Program-made: the position numbers and the translations under genes
Source of the DNA: Gammaproteobacteria bacterium 50_400_T64
Lineage (GTDB): Bacteria; Pseudomonadota; Gammaproteobacteria; Pseudomonadales; Porticoccaceae
Reading direction: 5' to 3'
Assembly (NCBI GenBank): GCA_002162755.1
Contig: MAAS01000019.1
Coordinates: forward strand, 166,304 to 230,303
DNA length: 64,000 nucleotides
Notes under the pieces: generated by a model
Database searches by the model: none
What the model saw: only the letters and a program-made list of their open reading frames with translations
What the model was told of the DNA's origin: nothing
Shown: in pieces, positions 36,956 through 46,935 of the stretch
How positions within the stretch are numbered: position 1 is the first letter of the stretch
How the letters are laid out: every line of letters starts with the position of its first letter

Positions 36956-37684
36956 ATGACGTCGGCTCGTACACGCCTTGATCGTTTTATGAGTCAACAT
37001 CTCGGTATTAAGCGCCAAAAAATACGACCCTTATTAGCCCAAGGACGAATACTCGTCGATGGTTGTGTCGCCAGAGATGTGCAGCAAACTATTCATCAGT
37101 TTTCTCACGTTATATTCGATGAACAAGTGCTACAAGACCATAAGCCCTGCTATGTAATGATGAATAAGCCTAAAGGCGTCGTCAGTGCCACCAAAGACCG
37201 ACACCATAAAACCGTGATTGACTTACTGAAAAGAGAAGACCGCCACACACTGCATATTGCAGGACGCCTGGACTTCAATTCAACGGGCTTAATCTTACTA
37301 ACCAACGATGGCCGCTGGTCTAGAGAGCTTTCAATACCAGAAAATAAAATCTATAAGCGCTATAGAGTTGAAGTAGAAAAAGCCCTTGATGAAAGCTATA
37401 TTCGCGCCTTTTCTAAGGGTATATATTTTAATTACGAGGGTATCACTACCAAGCCAGCTGCACTCAACATTATAAGCAGCCATGTTTGCGAGATCAGTTT
37501 AACCGAGGGCCGTTACCATCAAATTAAAAGAATGCTTGGCCACTTTCAAAATGCGGTACTAGAACTGCACCGACAATCCGTTGGCAACTTAATTCTAGAT
37601 CAGGATTTGTTAGCGGGACAAAGCCGAGAGCTCAGTAAAAGTGAAGTCAACAATATTTGCAATATCGAAGGGAAGGTCAATTAA
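36956..37684 (+). CDS. RsuA-family pseudouridine synthase
   Basis: 242 residues, converting a uridine in rRNA to pseudouridine. An N-terminal S4 RNA-binding domain (RLDRFMSQHLGIKRQKIRPL) precedes the catalytic domain with YVMMNKPKGVVSATKD, the catalytic aspartate in AGRLDFNSTGLILLTNDG, and the C-terminal EGRYHQIKRML. This matches RsuA, which modifies U516 of 16S rRNA. AGGCAAGAG lies upstream of the ATG. Stand-alone gene. Confidence 0.9.
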   Translation: MTSARTRLDRFMSQHLGIKRQKIRPLLAQGRILVDGCVARDVQQTIHQFSHVIFDEQVLQDHKPCYVMMNKPKGVVSATKDRHHKTVIDLLKREDRHTLHIAGRLDFNSTGLILLTNDGRWSRELSIPENKIYKRYRVEVEKALDESYIRAFSKGIYFNYEGITTKPAALNIISSHVCEISLTEGRYHQIKRMLGHFQNAVLELHRQSVGNLILDQDLLAGQSRELSKSEVNNICNIEGKVN

Positions 37685-37714
37685 AAACTTGCCAAAACAA
37701 GATTCGAAAAATAC

Positions 37715-37999
37715 TTATTTCACAATATAATTCACCAGCATGATCAATGAAAAAATCACGAATAAAAAGTAAATTACCGCCACGGCAAAGACATGTACGC
37801 CATTAGCACGCTCAAAATCTACCTGCCTACTTTTAGACGGCCTTACGCCTATGTGGCCGCACAGAACAATCAGAACTGTTTTCCAAAATCCATAGGCTTT
37901 GGGCTGCTCTTTCTTTCGGGTCAGCTTGTCTACCAAGTGGAATCCTTTTTTAGCAAACTGTAATATAAAAGGAAGAAGACTACTGTCAGAAGTGCTCAT
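37715..37999 (-). CDS. DUF2970-like small membrane protein
   Basis: 94 residues. The C-terminal 60 residues fit DUF2970: FWKTVLIVLCGHIGVRPSKS, then RQVDFERANGVHVFAVAVIY and a membrane helix FLFVIFSLIMLVNYIV at the very end. The N-terminal third is soluble and basic. DUF2970 has no known function. The gene is convergent with rsuA and lies downstream of the chemotaxis operon on the same strand but with its own 145-base gap. Confidence 0.75.
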   Translation of the reverse strand: MSTSDSSLLPFILQFAKKGFHLVDKLTRKKEQPKAYGFWKTVLIVLCGHIGVRPSKSRQVDFERANGVHVFAVAVIYFLFVIFSLIMLVNYIVK

Positions 38000-38111
38000 T
38001 CAGCACTCTATTTAAAGAGTATTTCTTAACCCGATACTACGAAAATATGAGCTTAAGTCAGCAGAGGCTATGGAAGAAGATGTACAAATACAGACTTGTA
38101 ACAGCACAGCT

Positions 38112-38135
38112 GCGCTCCCTTTAAAAGCGGAGCGC
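38112..38135 (-). terminator. Hairpin at the end of the chemosensory operon
   Basis: GCGCTCC and GGAGCGC flank CTTTAAAAGC just after the MCP stop (read on the minus strand). Probable end of the operon transcript, though no long T run follows. Confidence 0.5.
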
Positions 38136-38144
38136 GGTTGAGCC

Positions 38145-40403
38145 CTAGATTTCACGAATATCAGAAAGAAACTCTTCGATAGTGGCTTTCAGTTCCTGGC
38201 TATCCCCAGCGATACTCTGAGTAGAAACTTGTACTTGTTCAGACGATCGAAGTACTGTCGCAGCGCCACCTTGCACCTGGGCGATTTGACTACTCGCATC
38301 AGCTGTACCCGTCGCAACCTGTTGAATATTCTGCGAGATCTCTTGAGTTGCTAAAGCCTGCTGCTCCACAGCACCAGTCACATTAAGTGCAACCTCGGAG
38401 TTTTCCTTTAAGGCATCGCGAGTCTTGTCTACGGATACCACAACGCTCGCACTAATTTCCTGTAAGCGCTTGATATGCTCAGAGATATCATTAGTTGCCG
38501 ATGAAGTCTGGTTAGATAATTCTTTAACTTCCGACGCTACAACCGCAAAGCCCTTACCTGCATCCCCCGCACGCGCCGCTTCAATCGTTGCATTAAGCGC
38601 TAGTAAGTTAGTCTGCTCAGCGATCTCATTAATCAAGTCAATCACATTGCCAATATTTTGAGATGAGCTTTGTAATTCAATAGCAATCTGCGCTGTTGAG
38701 TCAATTGTATCCATCGCTTGACCCGTGATCTGAGAAGAATGATTCATCTGCTCATTAATACCAGCCACTGTGGAGGCCATTTCCTCACTCGCAGCAGCTA
38801 CCGTTTGTACATTTTGCGATGCTTCAGAAGCACCTGAAGCGGCAGCAACACTTTGTGTTTCTGTTTGCTTAGCTGTATCAGACAAAGTGACAGCAGCGTG
38901 CTCCATGTCGGTAATGGCAGTATTTAAAGAAGCCATTTTTTCAATAATACTTTGATCAAATTCCGCAATTCTTGACTCTAGCTTTTCTGCTCTCGCCTCC
39001 CTGCCCCGAGCTGTTTCTCGCTCCCGCTCCCGTTCAGCTTGTTTGGCTTTATCAGACGCTATTCGCTGATCCTCCTCTCGCTGACGCTGTTTAAGCTCGG
39101 CTTCCTTCGCTTCTTCTTCAAGACGTAAACGCTCTATTCGGCCTTGCTTAAAATTGTCGACAGCACTGGCCATCTGGCCAACCTCAGAACCATAACCCAG
39201 GCAAGGCACTTCTATATTCATATCACCATCGGCCAATCTGAGCATAGCCTTATTCATCAATTCTAATGGCTTAGAAATACTCCGGGATACAATAAATACC
39301 ACAAATGCGAGAAGAGCAACGATAACGGCGACAACACCGAAAACTAGCACTTTAAAAAATGCAGATGATGCTTTTTCATGTGCATCAGAGACAATATCTG
39401 CAGTCACAATATCTTCAACAGACTTAATAAGGTTAATTTTACGCGTCGACATGTCATACCATTCGATACCTGTATAACCAGACCCCGTCATGTCACCGCC
39501 CTCCATATCCGTAATAAAAATACGAACATCCTCTGCATCTACGATTGCATCTCCACCCACTGTATTTACAAATGCCTCAGCATTTGTCGCAGTAGCACTA
39601 CTATTAAATACGGTTAAGAAGGTATCCTGAGCACCCTTAAGGCGAAGAAATTCCGAATATGCTTCAGCTGTAAAAAGCCCATCGCTAAAAGCAGTCACCA
39701 CAAGAGCACGCTCATTCGCACTCATTTCTTTCACTTTCAGTAAAGTAGATAACGATGAAAGTTTTGCACTCATTTCAGCGCTAGACGCCAGACCTAGCAT
39801 CTCATTAACTAAGGACCCTAACTCACCTTCTATATTTGCATATTGCAAGCCCGCATCATCAGCTAGAGGAACAAGAGGGGTTAGTACATTTCTCTCAACA
39901 TAAAGTAATGCCGCACGCCTAATAATTTCACGTTTAATCGCTACAAAATCAGCTGTTACTACAAAATCTCGAGCATCTTTGAACTTTTCAAGGGCTTGAT
40001 TGACAGCCTCAGCCTGTATGACAAAGCTTTCACCGTATGCACTCAAATCATTGTCAAGCGCCAGGCTCAAACTTTCGATAGATTTATCAGTTAAAGTCCA
40101 CTGGGCTTTAAGACGTGTTTCTGAAGCCTCAGAACCTTCTGAACCAATAAAGTTAGCACTTAAGCCTCTTTCTTTTTGTGTTTCATGAATTGAGTTACCT
40201 ATTAACTTGGAAATTTCAGCAAGTCGTTCAATCTGCACATTCTGCTGGTAATCCTGATAAGCACCAAAGGAGGTAAATATCAAAAAGGCCACCAAAGCCA
40301 AGATGGGCCCAAACGCAAGCCCTCCAATACGGCCCGCCAAGCTATATCGGTTTAGAAACTCTTCAGCCCCTGTTCCAAATATTTTTTTCAGGAATTCAAT
40401 CAT
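38145..40403 (-). CDS. Methyl-accepting chemotaxis protein with NIT sensor domain
   Basis: 752-residue transmembrane receptor. An N-terminal helix ([19 protein letters not shown]) is followed by a large periplasmic nitrate/nitrite-type (NIT) helical domain (about residues 60-340, containing [16 protein letters not shown]), a second helix ([19 protein letters not shown]), a HAMP domain ([21 protein letters not shown]) and a cytoplasmic signalling hairpin with the tip [21 protein letters not shown]. It lacks a C-terminal NWETF-like tether for CheR/CheB. Last gene of the operon and thus the likely input of this pathway; NIT domains can sense nitrate/nitrite, but the ligand is not proven. Confidence 0.92.
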   Translation of the reverse strand: MIEFLKKIFGTGAEEFLNRYSLAGRIGGLAFGPILALVAFLIFTSFGAYQDYQQNVQIERLAEISKLIGNSIHETQKERGLSANFIGSEGSEASETRLKAQWTLTDKSIESLSLALDNDLSAYGESFVIQAEAVNQALEKFKDARDFVVTADFVAIKREIIRRAALLYVERNVLTPLVPLADDAGLQYANIEGELGSLVNEMLGLASSAEMSAKLSSLSTLLKVKEMSANERALVVTAFSDGLFTAEAYSEFLRLKGAQDTFLTVFNSSATATNAEAFVNTVGGDAIVDAEDVRIFITDMEGGDMTGSGYTGIEWYDMSTRKINLIKSVEDIVTADIVSDAHEKASSAFFKVLVFGVVAVIVALLAFVVFIVSRSISKPLELMNKAMLRLADGDMNIEVPCLGYGSEVGQMASAVDNFKQGRIERLRLEEEAKEAELKQRQREEDQRIASDKAKQAERERERETARGREARAEKLESRIAEFDQSIIEKMASLNTAITDMEHAAVTLSDTAKQTETQSVAAASGASEASQNVQTVAAASEEMASTVAGINEQMNHSSQITGQAMDTIDSTAQIAIELQSSSQNIGNVIDLINEIAEQTNLLALNATIEAARAGDAGKGFAVVASEVKELSNQTSSATNDISEHIKRLQEISASVVVSVDKTRDALKENSEVALNVTGAVEQQALATQEISQNIQQVATGTADASSQIAQVQGGAATVLRSSEQVQVSTQSIAGDSQELKATIEEFLSDIREI

Positions 40404-40502
40404 AGCTATAACACTCCGAACACTTTTATTTTATAAGGTAGCATCATCCGTGACCTGTTTACTTCCTCAGCTTTTATTTTGACCACCACAAATTCGTTGT
40501 CA

Positions 40503-40982
40503 CTAATCTGCTGGAGTAATAAACCCAACTTTACCAGACCCGTAGCGTGGGACTTCCACATCAAAAAAGACTTGTTTATCAATATTTCCCAACAAGCCTG
40601 AAACACTATCGGGTTGCGCTTCACTGGCAGGGTGTAATGTCGCGAACCTTAAGTGACCACCACCTCGCAGCATGAAAAGTCTGGATACAATATTCATAAC
40701 CTCTTTAAGATTGCCAACCATCATATCTTCAAGTTTCCCACTTTTTATAACATCAGCTGCCACTGGCGGTGGCAGCATCGTCATCGAGCTTCCCATGTAG
40801 GCTGCAAATGCCAGGTCACACACGACTAAGGTCACGGGGGCATCACTATCATCTAGATATAAACCGAAGAATAGGTCACCGCTATCTAATGCTACCGGAT
40901 CACAATCCTGCACATCCAGGTTAGCAAAAAGCATACCCAGCATATCTTTCAATTCAGCCTTTGACGGCGTACTAAAACTCAC
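40503..40982 (-). CDS. CheX/CheC-like protein, putative CheY-P phosphatase
   Basis: About 159 residues. The central helix GNLKEVMNIVSRLFM carries the E-x2-N active-site pattern of CheC/CheX phosphatases and a proline follows about 20 residues on (FATLHPAS). The N-terminal half has two beta strands (SGDLFFGLYLDD and VTLVVCDLAFAAYMG). No cheZ is found, so this protein may remove phosphate from CheY. Start set at GTG 40982, six bases after AAGGGG; a TTG two codons earlier touches that site. Assignment by motif, moderate certainty. Confidence 0.6.
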   Translation of the reverse strand: MSFSTPSKAELKDMLGMLFANLDVQDCDPVALDSGDLFFGLYLDDSDAPVTLVVCDLAFAAYMGSSMTMLPPPVAADVIKSGKLEDMMVGNLKEVMNIVSRLFMLRGGGHLRFATLHPASEAQPDSVSGLLGNIDKQVFFDVEVPRYGSGKVGFITPAD

Positions 40983-41006
40983 AAGCAACCCCTTATTATC
41001 AATTTT

Positions 41007-41363
41007 TTAGAAGAATGACTTTAATGCATCAAAAACGGACTCTTTGGTAAATGGCTTTGAAATTAAAAACTTAGCCCCCAAGCCCTCCGCTTTCGCACGC
41101 ATCTCATCCGATGATTCTGTTGTGACAAAACCAAAGTCCACAGTGATACCTTCATCATTGAGGGCTGTCAGCAATTCAATGCCTGACATATTTGGCATAT
41201 TCCAATCACACAAGACTAGATCAGGTGAGTCTGATTTTATTTTATCAAGACCTAACTGCCCATCTGCAGCCTCTATAAAATCAGCACTAAAGCCAGCAGC
41301 TTTAACCATTTTTTTAACAATCATTCGCATAGCGACGCTGTCATCAACAACAAGAACTTTCAT
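41007..41363 (-). CDS. cheY: Chemotaxis response regulator CheY
   Basis: Stand-alone receiver domain, 118 residues: acidic pair in VLVVDDSVAMRMIVKKM, phosphoacceptor Asp in LVLCDWNMPNMSG, switch threonine in FGFVTTESSDEM and the conserved lysine in FLISKPFTKES. GGAG precedes the ATG. It lies between cheR and the CheX-like gene. With no flagellar genes in the window, the output may be a motor elsewhere or another process such as pili or adhesion. Confidence 0.92.
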   Translation of the reverse strand: MKVLVVDDSVAMRMIVKKMVKAAGFSADFIEAADGQLGLDKIKSDSPDLVLCDWNMPNMSGIELLTALNDEGITVDFGFVTTESSDEMRAKAEGLGAKFLISKPFTKESVFDALKSFF

Positions 41364-41459
41364 CTACCAACTCCGTAATCACTTAAAACAATCAAGCTAA
41401 TGAGGCCATATTACCGATAACACCTCGAAAAAAAGTCCGAGCCTATCTCAGTTTTGGCA

Positions 41460-42290
41460 TTAATCTATCTTTTCGTAATACACAGAACCCTTATCACTTT
41501 TTTTAACAAAATTTCCCGTCTGATCATTGATGAATTCTGTAGCACCTATCACCAATACACCCTCTGGCAGCAGCATATCCGCCAAGTTATCAAATAATAA
41601 AGCCCGATCCTTCAAGCCAAAATAATTCACGACATTTCGACAAAAAATAATATTGTATTTCCCCATCATGCCTGCGGGCTTCAGTATATTCTGCTTGCTA
41701 AACGACACTATTGAACACAACTCCGCCTTCACCTGATAACGATCCTCTACGCAATCAAAATAGCGGTGTATTTTTTCTTCCGACAAGCCCCTCTCAACTT
41801 CGAACTTTGAGTATTGTCCCTTGCTCGCCGCAGTGACAATATCATCAGAAATATCAAATGCTTGAACCTGCACACTACGTTCCGTCAGGTCAAAAAGGGT
41901 TTCCTTCAGGACCATCGCAATACTATAAGCTTCCTGACCACTGGAGCACGCTGCACTGGCAATTCTAACGACAGCATTCTGATTGTTACGTAAAAAATCT
42001 GGGATAAGCTTGTACTTCAACAGGTTAAATGGGTGTTCATCTCTGAAAAAATACGTTTCATTTGTCGTAATTGCGCTAATCAGCGCCTGATTTTCGATCG
42101 AACCACCAATGACGACGGACCTTAATAGCTCGGAGTAATTCATTGAAAACTGTTGCAGAATCGGGCCCAATCTTGATTCAAGTAAATAACGCTTTGATGT
42201 ATCCAGATTGATACCTGTCTCGAGCCTTACATGATCAATAAACTGATCCAACTCGCCATCAGTCATCACCGTATTGCCAATGCTATCCAT
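41460..42290 (-). CDS. cheR: Chemotaxis protein methyltransferase CheR
   Basis: SAM-dependent methyltransferase that methylates receptor glutamates. 276 residues: N-terminal helical domain (LESRLGPILQQFSMNYSELL), TNETYFFRDEHPFNLL, the SAM-binding RIASAACSSGQEAYSIAM (the usual AACSTGQEPYS core) and IIFCRNVVNYFG. The ATG overlaps the cheB stop by 8 bases. Pairs with CheB for adaptation. Confidence 0.93.
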   Translation of the reverse strand: MDSIGNTVMTDGELDQFIDHVRLETGINLDTSKRYLLESRLGPILQQFSMNYSELLRSVVIGGSIENQALISAITTNETYFFRDEHPFNLLKYKLIPDFLRNNQNAVVRIASAACSSGQEAYSIAMVLKETLFDLTERSVQVQAFDISDDIVTAASKGQYSKFEVERGLSEEKIHRYFDCVEDRYQVKAELCSIVSFSKQNILKPAGMMGKYNIIFCRNVVNYFGLKDRALLFDNLADMLLPEGVLVIGATEFINDQTGNFVKKSDKGSVYYEKID

Positions 42291-43413
42291 TTTGTGGTGG
42301 CATCAAAGCGCCCATAATAGCTGAAGCCATTTTATCAATGCCTACTTGCTTATCAACGAGTCCTGCTTCATATGCAACTCTGGGCATCCCATAAACAACA
42401 CAACTTTCTTCGTCCTGACCAAACACAGGCACGCCATGGTTTTTCATCTTGCGCAAACCTTCCCGACCATCACACCCCATGCCGCTCAAAATAACACCGA
42501 GAGCACGCGACTCATATAATTCAGCCACACTCGAAAAAAAATAATCAACAGATGGCTTGCAGAAATTACCAGATTCCTCGTCTGTAATTTTTATTTCTAT
42601 TCCAACACTATTCCTAACTAATTTCATTTGCCGTCCACCTGGGGCTATATAGGCATAGTTTGGTAATGGTCTATCTCCATCCTCAGCCTCTTTCACTGAA
42701 ACTGCACTAATCTCATCAATTGATTTTGCCAATGTTTGAGTAAACAGCGGCGGCATGTGTTGCACAATAAATACAGGAACGTCTAATGGCACTTGCAAAC
42801 AAGAAAATAACTTCAATAAAGCTTTGGGCCCACCCGTCGAACAACCCATAACAATGGCTTCAGGGGGTATATTATTCCTATATGAAGGCGATAGTTCGGA
42901 TGTGGACGCATTTGATAAAAGGGAGTTTTTAACTGTTATATTCGCCAAAACCGTCCCTTGAAGGCGTTTACGTTTCTTTGAATGATCTTTCATTGTTACA
43001 GCATTCGTCAATGCATTCCCCATGGCTTCCAGCTTTTCTGCTAGCTGCCGACGAATGTCTTCTTTGGCACCACCCCCGCCTAAACGGTTAGGCTTAGTTA
43101 TAAAGTCGTAGGCACCTAACTTCAGCGCATTAATTGCCACTTCTGCTCCGGATTGCGAACATGCACTAACGATAACCAACTTTGTTTTTAGGTTTTTAGC
43201 CGTTACTGTTTTAATGACATCCATACCAGACATAACTGGCATTTCCATATCAAGCGTTACAACATCGGGGTTTTCTGAGAGAATTTTTTCTAATGCTTCT
43301 TTTCCATCACAGGCCACGCCAATACACTCAACACCCGGTATTGTATCCACAATTCCTTTCAAGGCTTGTCGATACATCGCAGAATCATCGACTACTAACA
43401 GCCTTAGGCTCAC
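42283..43413 (-). CDS. cheB: Chemotaxis response regulator protein-glutamate methylesterase CheB
   Basis: 376 residues. Receiver domain (LLVVDDSAMYRQALKGIV, Asp in VVTLDMEMPVMSGMD, KPNR loop) joined by a linker of about 55 residues to the methylesterase domain with the catalytic serine in VMGCSTGGPKALL, histidine in IVQHMPPLFT and aspartate in LSGMGCDGREGL. GTG start directly after the cheW stop (2-base gap). Removes receptor methyl groups when phosphorylated by CheA. Confidence 0.94.
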   Translation of the reverse strand: MSLRLLVVDDSAMYRQALKGIVDTIPGVECIGVACDGKEALEKILSENPDVVTLDMEMPVMSGMDVIKTVTAKNLKTKLVIVSACSQSGAEVAINALKLGAYDFITKPNRLGGGGAKEDIRRQLAEKLEAMGNALTNAVTMKDHSKKRKRLQGTVLANITVKNSLLSNASTSELSPSYRNNIPPEAIVMGCSTGGPKALLKLFSCLQVPLDVPVFIVQHMPPLFTQTLAKSIDEISAVSVKEAEDGDRPLPNYAYIAPGGRQMKLVRNSVGIEIKITDEESGNFCKPSVDYFFSSVAELYESRALGVILSGMGCDGREGLRKMKNHGVPVFGQDEESCVVYGMPRVAYEAGLVDKQVGIDKMASAIMGALMPPQNG

Positions 43414-43415
43414 CT

Positions 43416-43865
43416 CTATGCAGCCTCAGTATCCAGGGTGTTCTCTAGATCAAGCATCGCCACTAAATCCTCATCGCGCCTAAATAAGGCCCGAAAATAA
43501 TTACTATCTGCACCATTTACAGTAGCGGGAACAGGAAAAAAATCATCACTACTGGCAAATACTGAGTCCTCAATGCCATCAACTAATAAACCGATCAGCT
43601 CTTCTCCGAACTCTACTAATACAATATGTACTGCCTTCATCTTCTGATTTACGGGTAAGCTCATGCGCTTACTTAAATCCACAATCGTAACGATACTGCC
43701 GCGTAAATTAATTACACCATTAACATAAGAATAGGCAGTGTGGACGGGAGTAATCGTAGGTGATTTAAAAATCTCTCTCACCTCTGTAATTGGCAAGCCA
43801 ATCGTAATATCGCCAACTCTGAAAACGATAATCTCGGTATCTTCCAAAAACAAATCTTCACTCAT
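43416..43865 (-). CDS. cheW: Chemotaxis adaptor protein CheW
   Basis: 149 residues, single CheW domain coupling receptor to CheA. Visible are VFRVGDITIGLPITEVREI, VHTAYSYVNGVINLRGSIV (the NLRG turn) and VEFGEELIGLLVDGIEDSV. The ATG at 43865 follows GAGGAG with good spacing; an in-frame GTG one codon earlier is possible. Lies between cheA and cheB. Confidence 0.92.
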   Translation of the reverse strand: MSEDLFLEDTEIIVFRVGDITIGLPITEVREIFKSPTITPVHTAYSYVNGVINLRGSIVTIVDLSKRMSLPVNQKMKAVHIVLVEFGEELIGLLVDGIEDSVFASSDDFFPVPATVNGADSNYFRALFRRDEDLVAMLDLENTLDTEAA

Positions 43866-43888
43866 CACTTATGCTCCTCAATTGATTC

Positions 43889-46717
43889 TTATGCGTTAAC
43901 CGCACGGGGTTTTGCCAGGCGCCGACAAACATCAACAAGCTGTTCACGATCGAGCTTAATCTGATACTCATCAACTCCCGCGTCTATACCCTTTTGCTCA
44001 GCTGCAGCACCAGCCAGTGAAGTAACGGCCACCAAAGGTAAACCTGCGTATTCTGACTTGGCTCTAATTTCTCGAACCATTTCCAAACCGTTCATATTGG
44101 GCATTTCAATATCTGTCAACACCATGCTGATTTCCGGATGGGTTCGCAGCACTTCAAGTCCCAGCAAACCATCGTCTGCCGTCAGTACAACAAAGCCTGC
44201 TGCCTCAATTTCTTTCTTCATTTGCGATTGGAAAAATGGAGAATCTTCGACTAACAATATCGTAAGGTCTGTGTCTTCAGACCCGCCAATAAGGTGCTCA
44301 GTCCACTCAGGGTCGTCCAGCTCAAGTATTCCGTAAAGATCCAGGAACTGTAAAATTTCACCGTTAACAATCATTGAGCCCGCGATACCCGCTCGCTTGT
44401 GGGTGCGATTATCAATCGTGTCTTTATAATCGACTATATCCCTGATATCAGAAGCCATTAGGCCAATTTCTTCATTGCCAACGGTATAAACAATCACATA
44501 GAACTCGCCAGCACTGACATCTAATGTTTGCGAACTCACAATTCCTTCTAAAGAAAGCAGCGGCAAAATCCCACCCCGATAGCTGATAGCTTTACGGTCA
44601 CCAACATCTTGTAAATCTGACGTAGAGAACCGTTCAATTCTAGCAACCAGTTGCAGGGGTACTGCATACACTTCATCTTCAGCATGTTGAATAATCAAGA
44701 TAGAGCATGAATCTATATCGCGACTTTCTTCACTATCGCGTGTGCGCATATCACTTTCGGTCTGCTGTGATTCACTTGCACCGCTGAGCTTACGCACACC
44801 ATCTACGTCGAGGATTAGTGCCACCGTTCCATCGCCAAGGATCGTCGCCCCAGAAAATTCATCACTGCCACGAAAATGCATGCCAAGTGGCTTAACAACA
44901 ATTTCTGCTGATTCATGAAGCTCATCGACGCGAATACCGTATTTAAAGGCACCCGCCGCCACAATGACAATATTGACACTACTGTCCGCACTCTCTCTAC
45001 GCTCAAGTCCCTGGCGGGCGTTAATTTTCTCTTCGTCTAATTCATCATTTTCTCGACGATCAGCAAGGAGATCTCGTCTTTCATTATTTAGAGTACCGGT
45101 TTCCATATCACGGTAAGTTTGATTAATGCCAAAGTAATCGCTCAGCTCAATCAAAGGCACCAATTCACCACGCAAACGCAGCATAGCGACACCACCAACA
45201 TGCTGAATTCTACTTTTGACTTCATCAGGGGCAACACCAACCATTTCGACCACGTTTACCTGTGGAATGGCGAAGTTTTCAGTGCTAATTCCAACCAGTA
45301 CACTGGGGATAATTGCCAGGGTCAGAGGCAGCTTCACTCGTATCGTCGTGCCTTTGCCCAGTACCGATTCAATATCAGCAACGCCGCCGACTTTAGCCAA
45401 ATTTTGACGTACCACATCCATACCGACACCGCGGCCGGAAATATCCGTCACCTCTTCTGCCGTGGAAAAGCCCGGCTGAAAGATCAGTCGAACAATATCC
45501 TTTTCATTCATCCGTGCGATTTCTTCTTCGCTCGCCATGCCTTTTTCAATCGCTTTATTGGCGATTCTTTGCGGATCGATACCAGCGCCATTATCGCTAA
45601 CTTCAATAACGACCTGCCCCCCCTCATGGAAAGCATGTAAGCGTAACTGGCCAAAAGGTGGTTTACCCGCCGCTTTTCTTTCGGCAGGGATTTCCAGGCC
45701 ATGGTCAATAGAATTACGCACCAGGTGGGTCAGCGGATCGCCCAGAGCTTCAATGATTGTTTTATCAAGCTCTACATCTTCACCTAAAATCTCCAGGTTT
45801 ATCTGCTTACCGAGCTGCCCGGATAAGTCGCGAACGATGCGCCGAAACTTACTAAAAACGATATCAATGGTTTGCATACGCGTCGACATAATTGCACGCT
45901 GCAATTGCGAGGTGATGGCATCCACCTTTTTCGCTGCTGGCTGCAATAAAGCGGGGTCACCCGTTTCAACGCTCTGTATTAAGGCATTACGGGTCAGAAC
46001 CAACTCACCGGCCAACTCCATCAGACGATCAAGCAGTGACAAATGAACACGTATACTTTGATCGCCAGTAGACGCTGCTGCTTTTGTTGGCGCAGCTTGA
46101 GCGGCTGGTGCTTTAGCCTTATCGGCCTCCACAACAGCTTTAGCCGCAGGCTCAACCTTTGGCTCAGATGTGGACACTTTGGGCTCTTCAGTCGGGCTGT
46201 TGTCCTCAACTGATATAGGCTCGGCTGATGCAGGCTCAGGTTCTGCAGATACTTCTAACTCTACCTTTTGTTCTTCGCCCGTACCGGTAACCGCATCGTC
46301 ACTAGCGACAGGTACCGCTTCTTCAGGCGCTGTATCGCCCTTGAGAATGCCATCAAAAACAGCCAAATGATCGGAAATATCATAATCATTCGAGGCTTCA
46401 AGATTATCGACCATACTGGCAACCGTATCGGCACCGGCAAGTAGGGAGGATACGATAAACTTCGTCGTCTCCAGCTCATCCTTGCGAATAAGGTCGAGCA
46501 GATTCTCCATAGAATGCGCGAGGTTTTGCAGCTTAATGAGGTCAAAGAAACCAGCACCACCTTTGATCGTGTGCAAGGTTCTAAATACCCGATTGACAAG
46601 ATCTTCATCGAGTCCGTCCATCGACTCCATCGCCAGCAGGTCATCTTCAATACCTGCTAAATGCTCTCTAGACTCCTCTACGAAAAGTTGGAGAACCTCT
46701 TCATCCATATCATCCAT
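43889..46717 (-). CDS. cheA: CheA hybrid histidine kinase with two CheW-like domains and a receiver
   Basis: 942 residues, much longer than E. coli CheA (654). Order: Hpt domain with phosphorylated His in FRTLHTIKGGAGFF (about residue 49); Ala/Glu/Pro-rich linker; dimerisation domain (VHLSLLDRLMELAGELVLTR); HATPase (LTHLVRNSIDHGLE, VSDNGAGID, GRGVGMDVVRQN); first CheW-like domain carrying a charged insertion around ERRDLLADRRENDELDEE; a second CheW-like domain from about residue 680; and a C-terminal receiver (ILLVEDSPFFQSQM, Asp in MVLTDIEMPNMNG). There is no P2 domain. The added receiver may act as phosphate sink. ATG at 46717 preferred to GTG at 46726. Confidence 0.93.
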   Translation of the reverse strand: MDDMDEEVLQLFVEESREHLAGIEDDLLAMESMDGLDEDLVNRVFRTLHTIKGGAGFFDLIKLQNLAHSMENLLDLIRKDELETTKFIVSSLLAGADTVASMVDNLEASNDYDISDHLAVFDGILKGDTAPEEAVPVASDDAVTGTGEEQKVELEVSAEPEPASAEPISVEDNSPTEEPKVSTSEPKVEPAAKAVVEADKAKAPAAQAAPTKAAASTGDQSIRVHLSLLDRLMELAGELVLTRNALIQSVETGDPALLQPAAKKVDAITSQLQRAIMSTRMQTIDIVFSKFRRIVRDLSGQLGKQINLEILGEDVELDKTIIEALGDPLTHLVRNSIDHGLEIPAERKAAGKPPFGQLRLHAFHEGGQVVIEVSDNGAGIDPQRIANKAIEKGMASEEEIARMNEKDIVRLIFQPGFSTAEEVTDISGRGVGMDVVRQNLAKVGGVADIESVLGKGTTIRVKLPLTLAIIPSVLVGISTENFAIPQVNVVEMVGVAPDEVKSRIQHVGGVAMLRLRGELVPLIELSDYFGINQTYRDMETGTLNNERRDLLADRRENDELDEEKINARQGLERRESADSSVNIVIVAAGAFKYGIRVDELHESAEIVVKPLGMHFRGSDEFSGATILGDGTVALILDVDGVRKLSGASESQQTESDMRTRDSEESRDIDSCSILIIQHAEDEVYAVPLQLVARIERFSTSDLQDVGDRKAISYRGGILPLLSLEGIVSSQTLDVSAGEFYVIVYTVGNEEIGLMASDIRDIVDYKDTIDNRTHKRAGIAGSMIVNGEILQFLDLYGILELDDPEWTEHLIGGSEDTDLTILLVEDSPFFQSQMKKEIEAAGFVVLTADDGLLGLEVLRTHPEISMVLTDIEMPNMNGLEMVREIRAKSEYAGLPLVAVTSLAGAAAEQKGIDAGVDEYQIKLDREQLVDVCRRLAKPRAVNA

Positions 46718-46935
46718 TTTGCACACCCGTTAGCCAGTTTATTGTTCTGAACAATTTACTTACGGAGGGCATCTTTTGAACCATCAAGAACTGTGCCCTA
46801 CCACACCCCGGCAAGACAGATCATAGAAAAACCACCACTGATCGCCGGTGAGTGCAGGCTATCATCAAACACCCTGAAACTAGAGGGCTTGACCCTTATT
46901 ATTATTAGAGAAAGTCGAACTTTGAGAACTGAATA

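Noticed and set aside
39378..39617. Cysteine- and isoleucine-rich frame on the plus strand
   Set aside because: Antisense to the NIT domain of the MCP.
45119..45640. 173-codon open frame on the plus strand
   Set aside because: Lies wholly antisense to the well-supported cheA gene, has low-complexity composition and no ribosome binding site.
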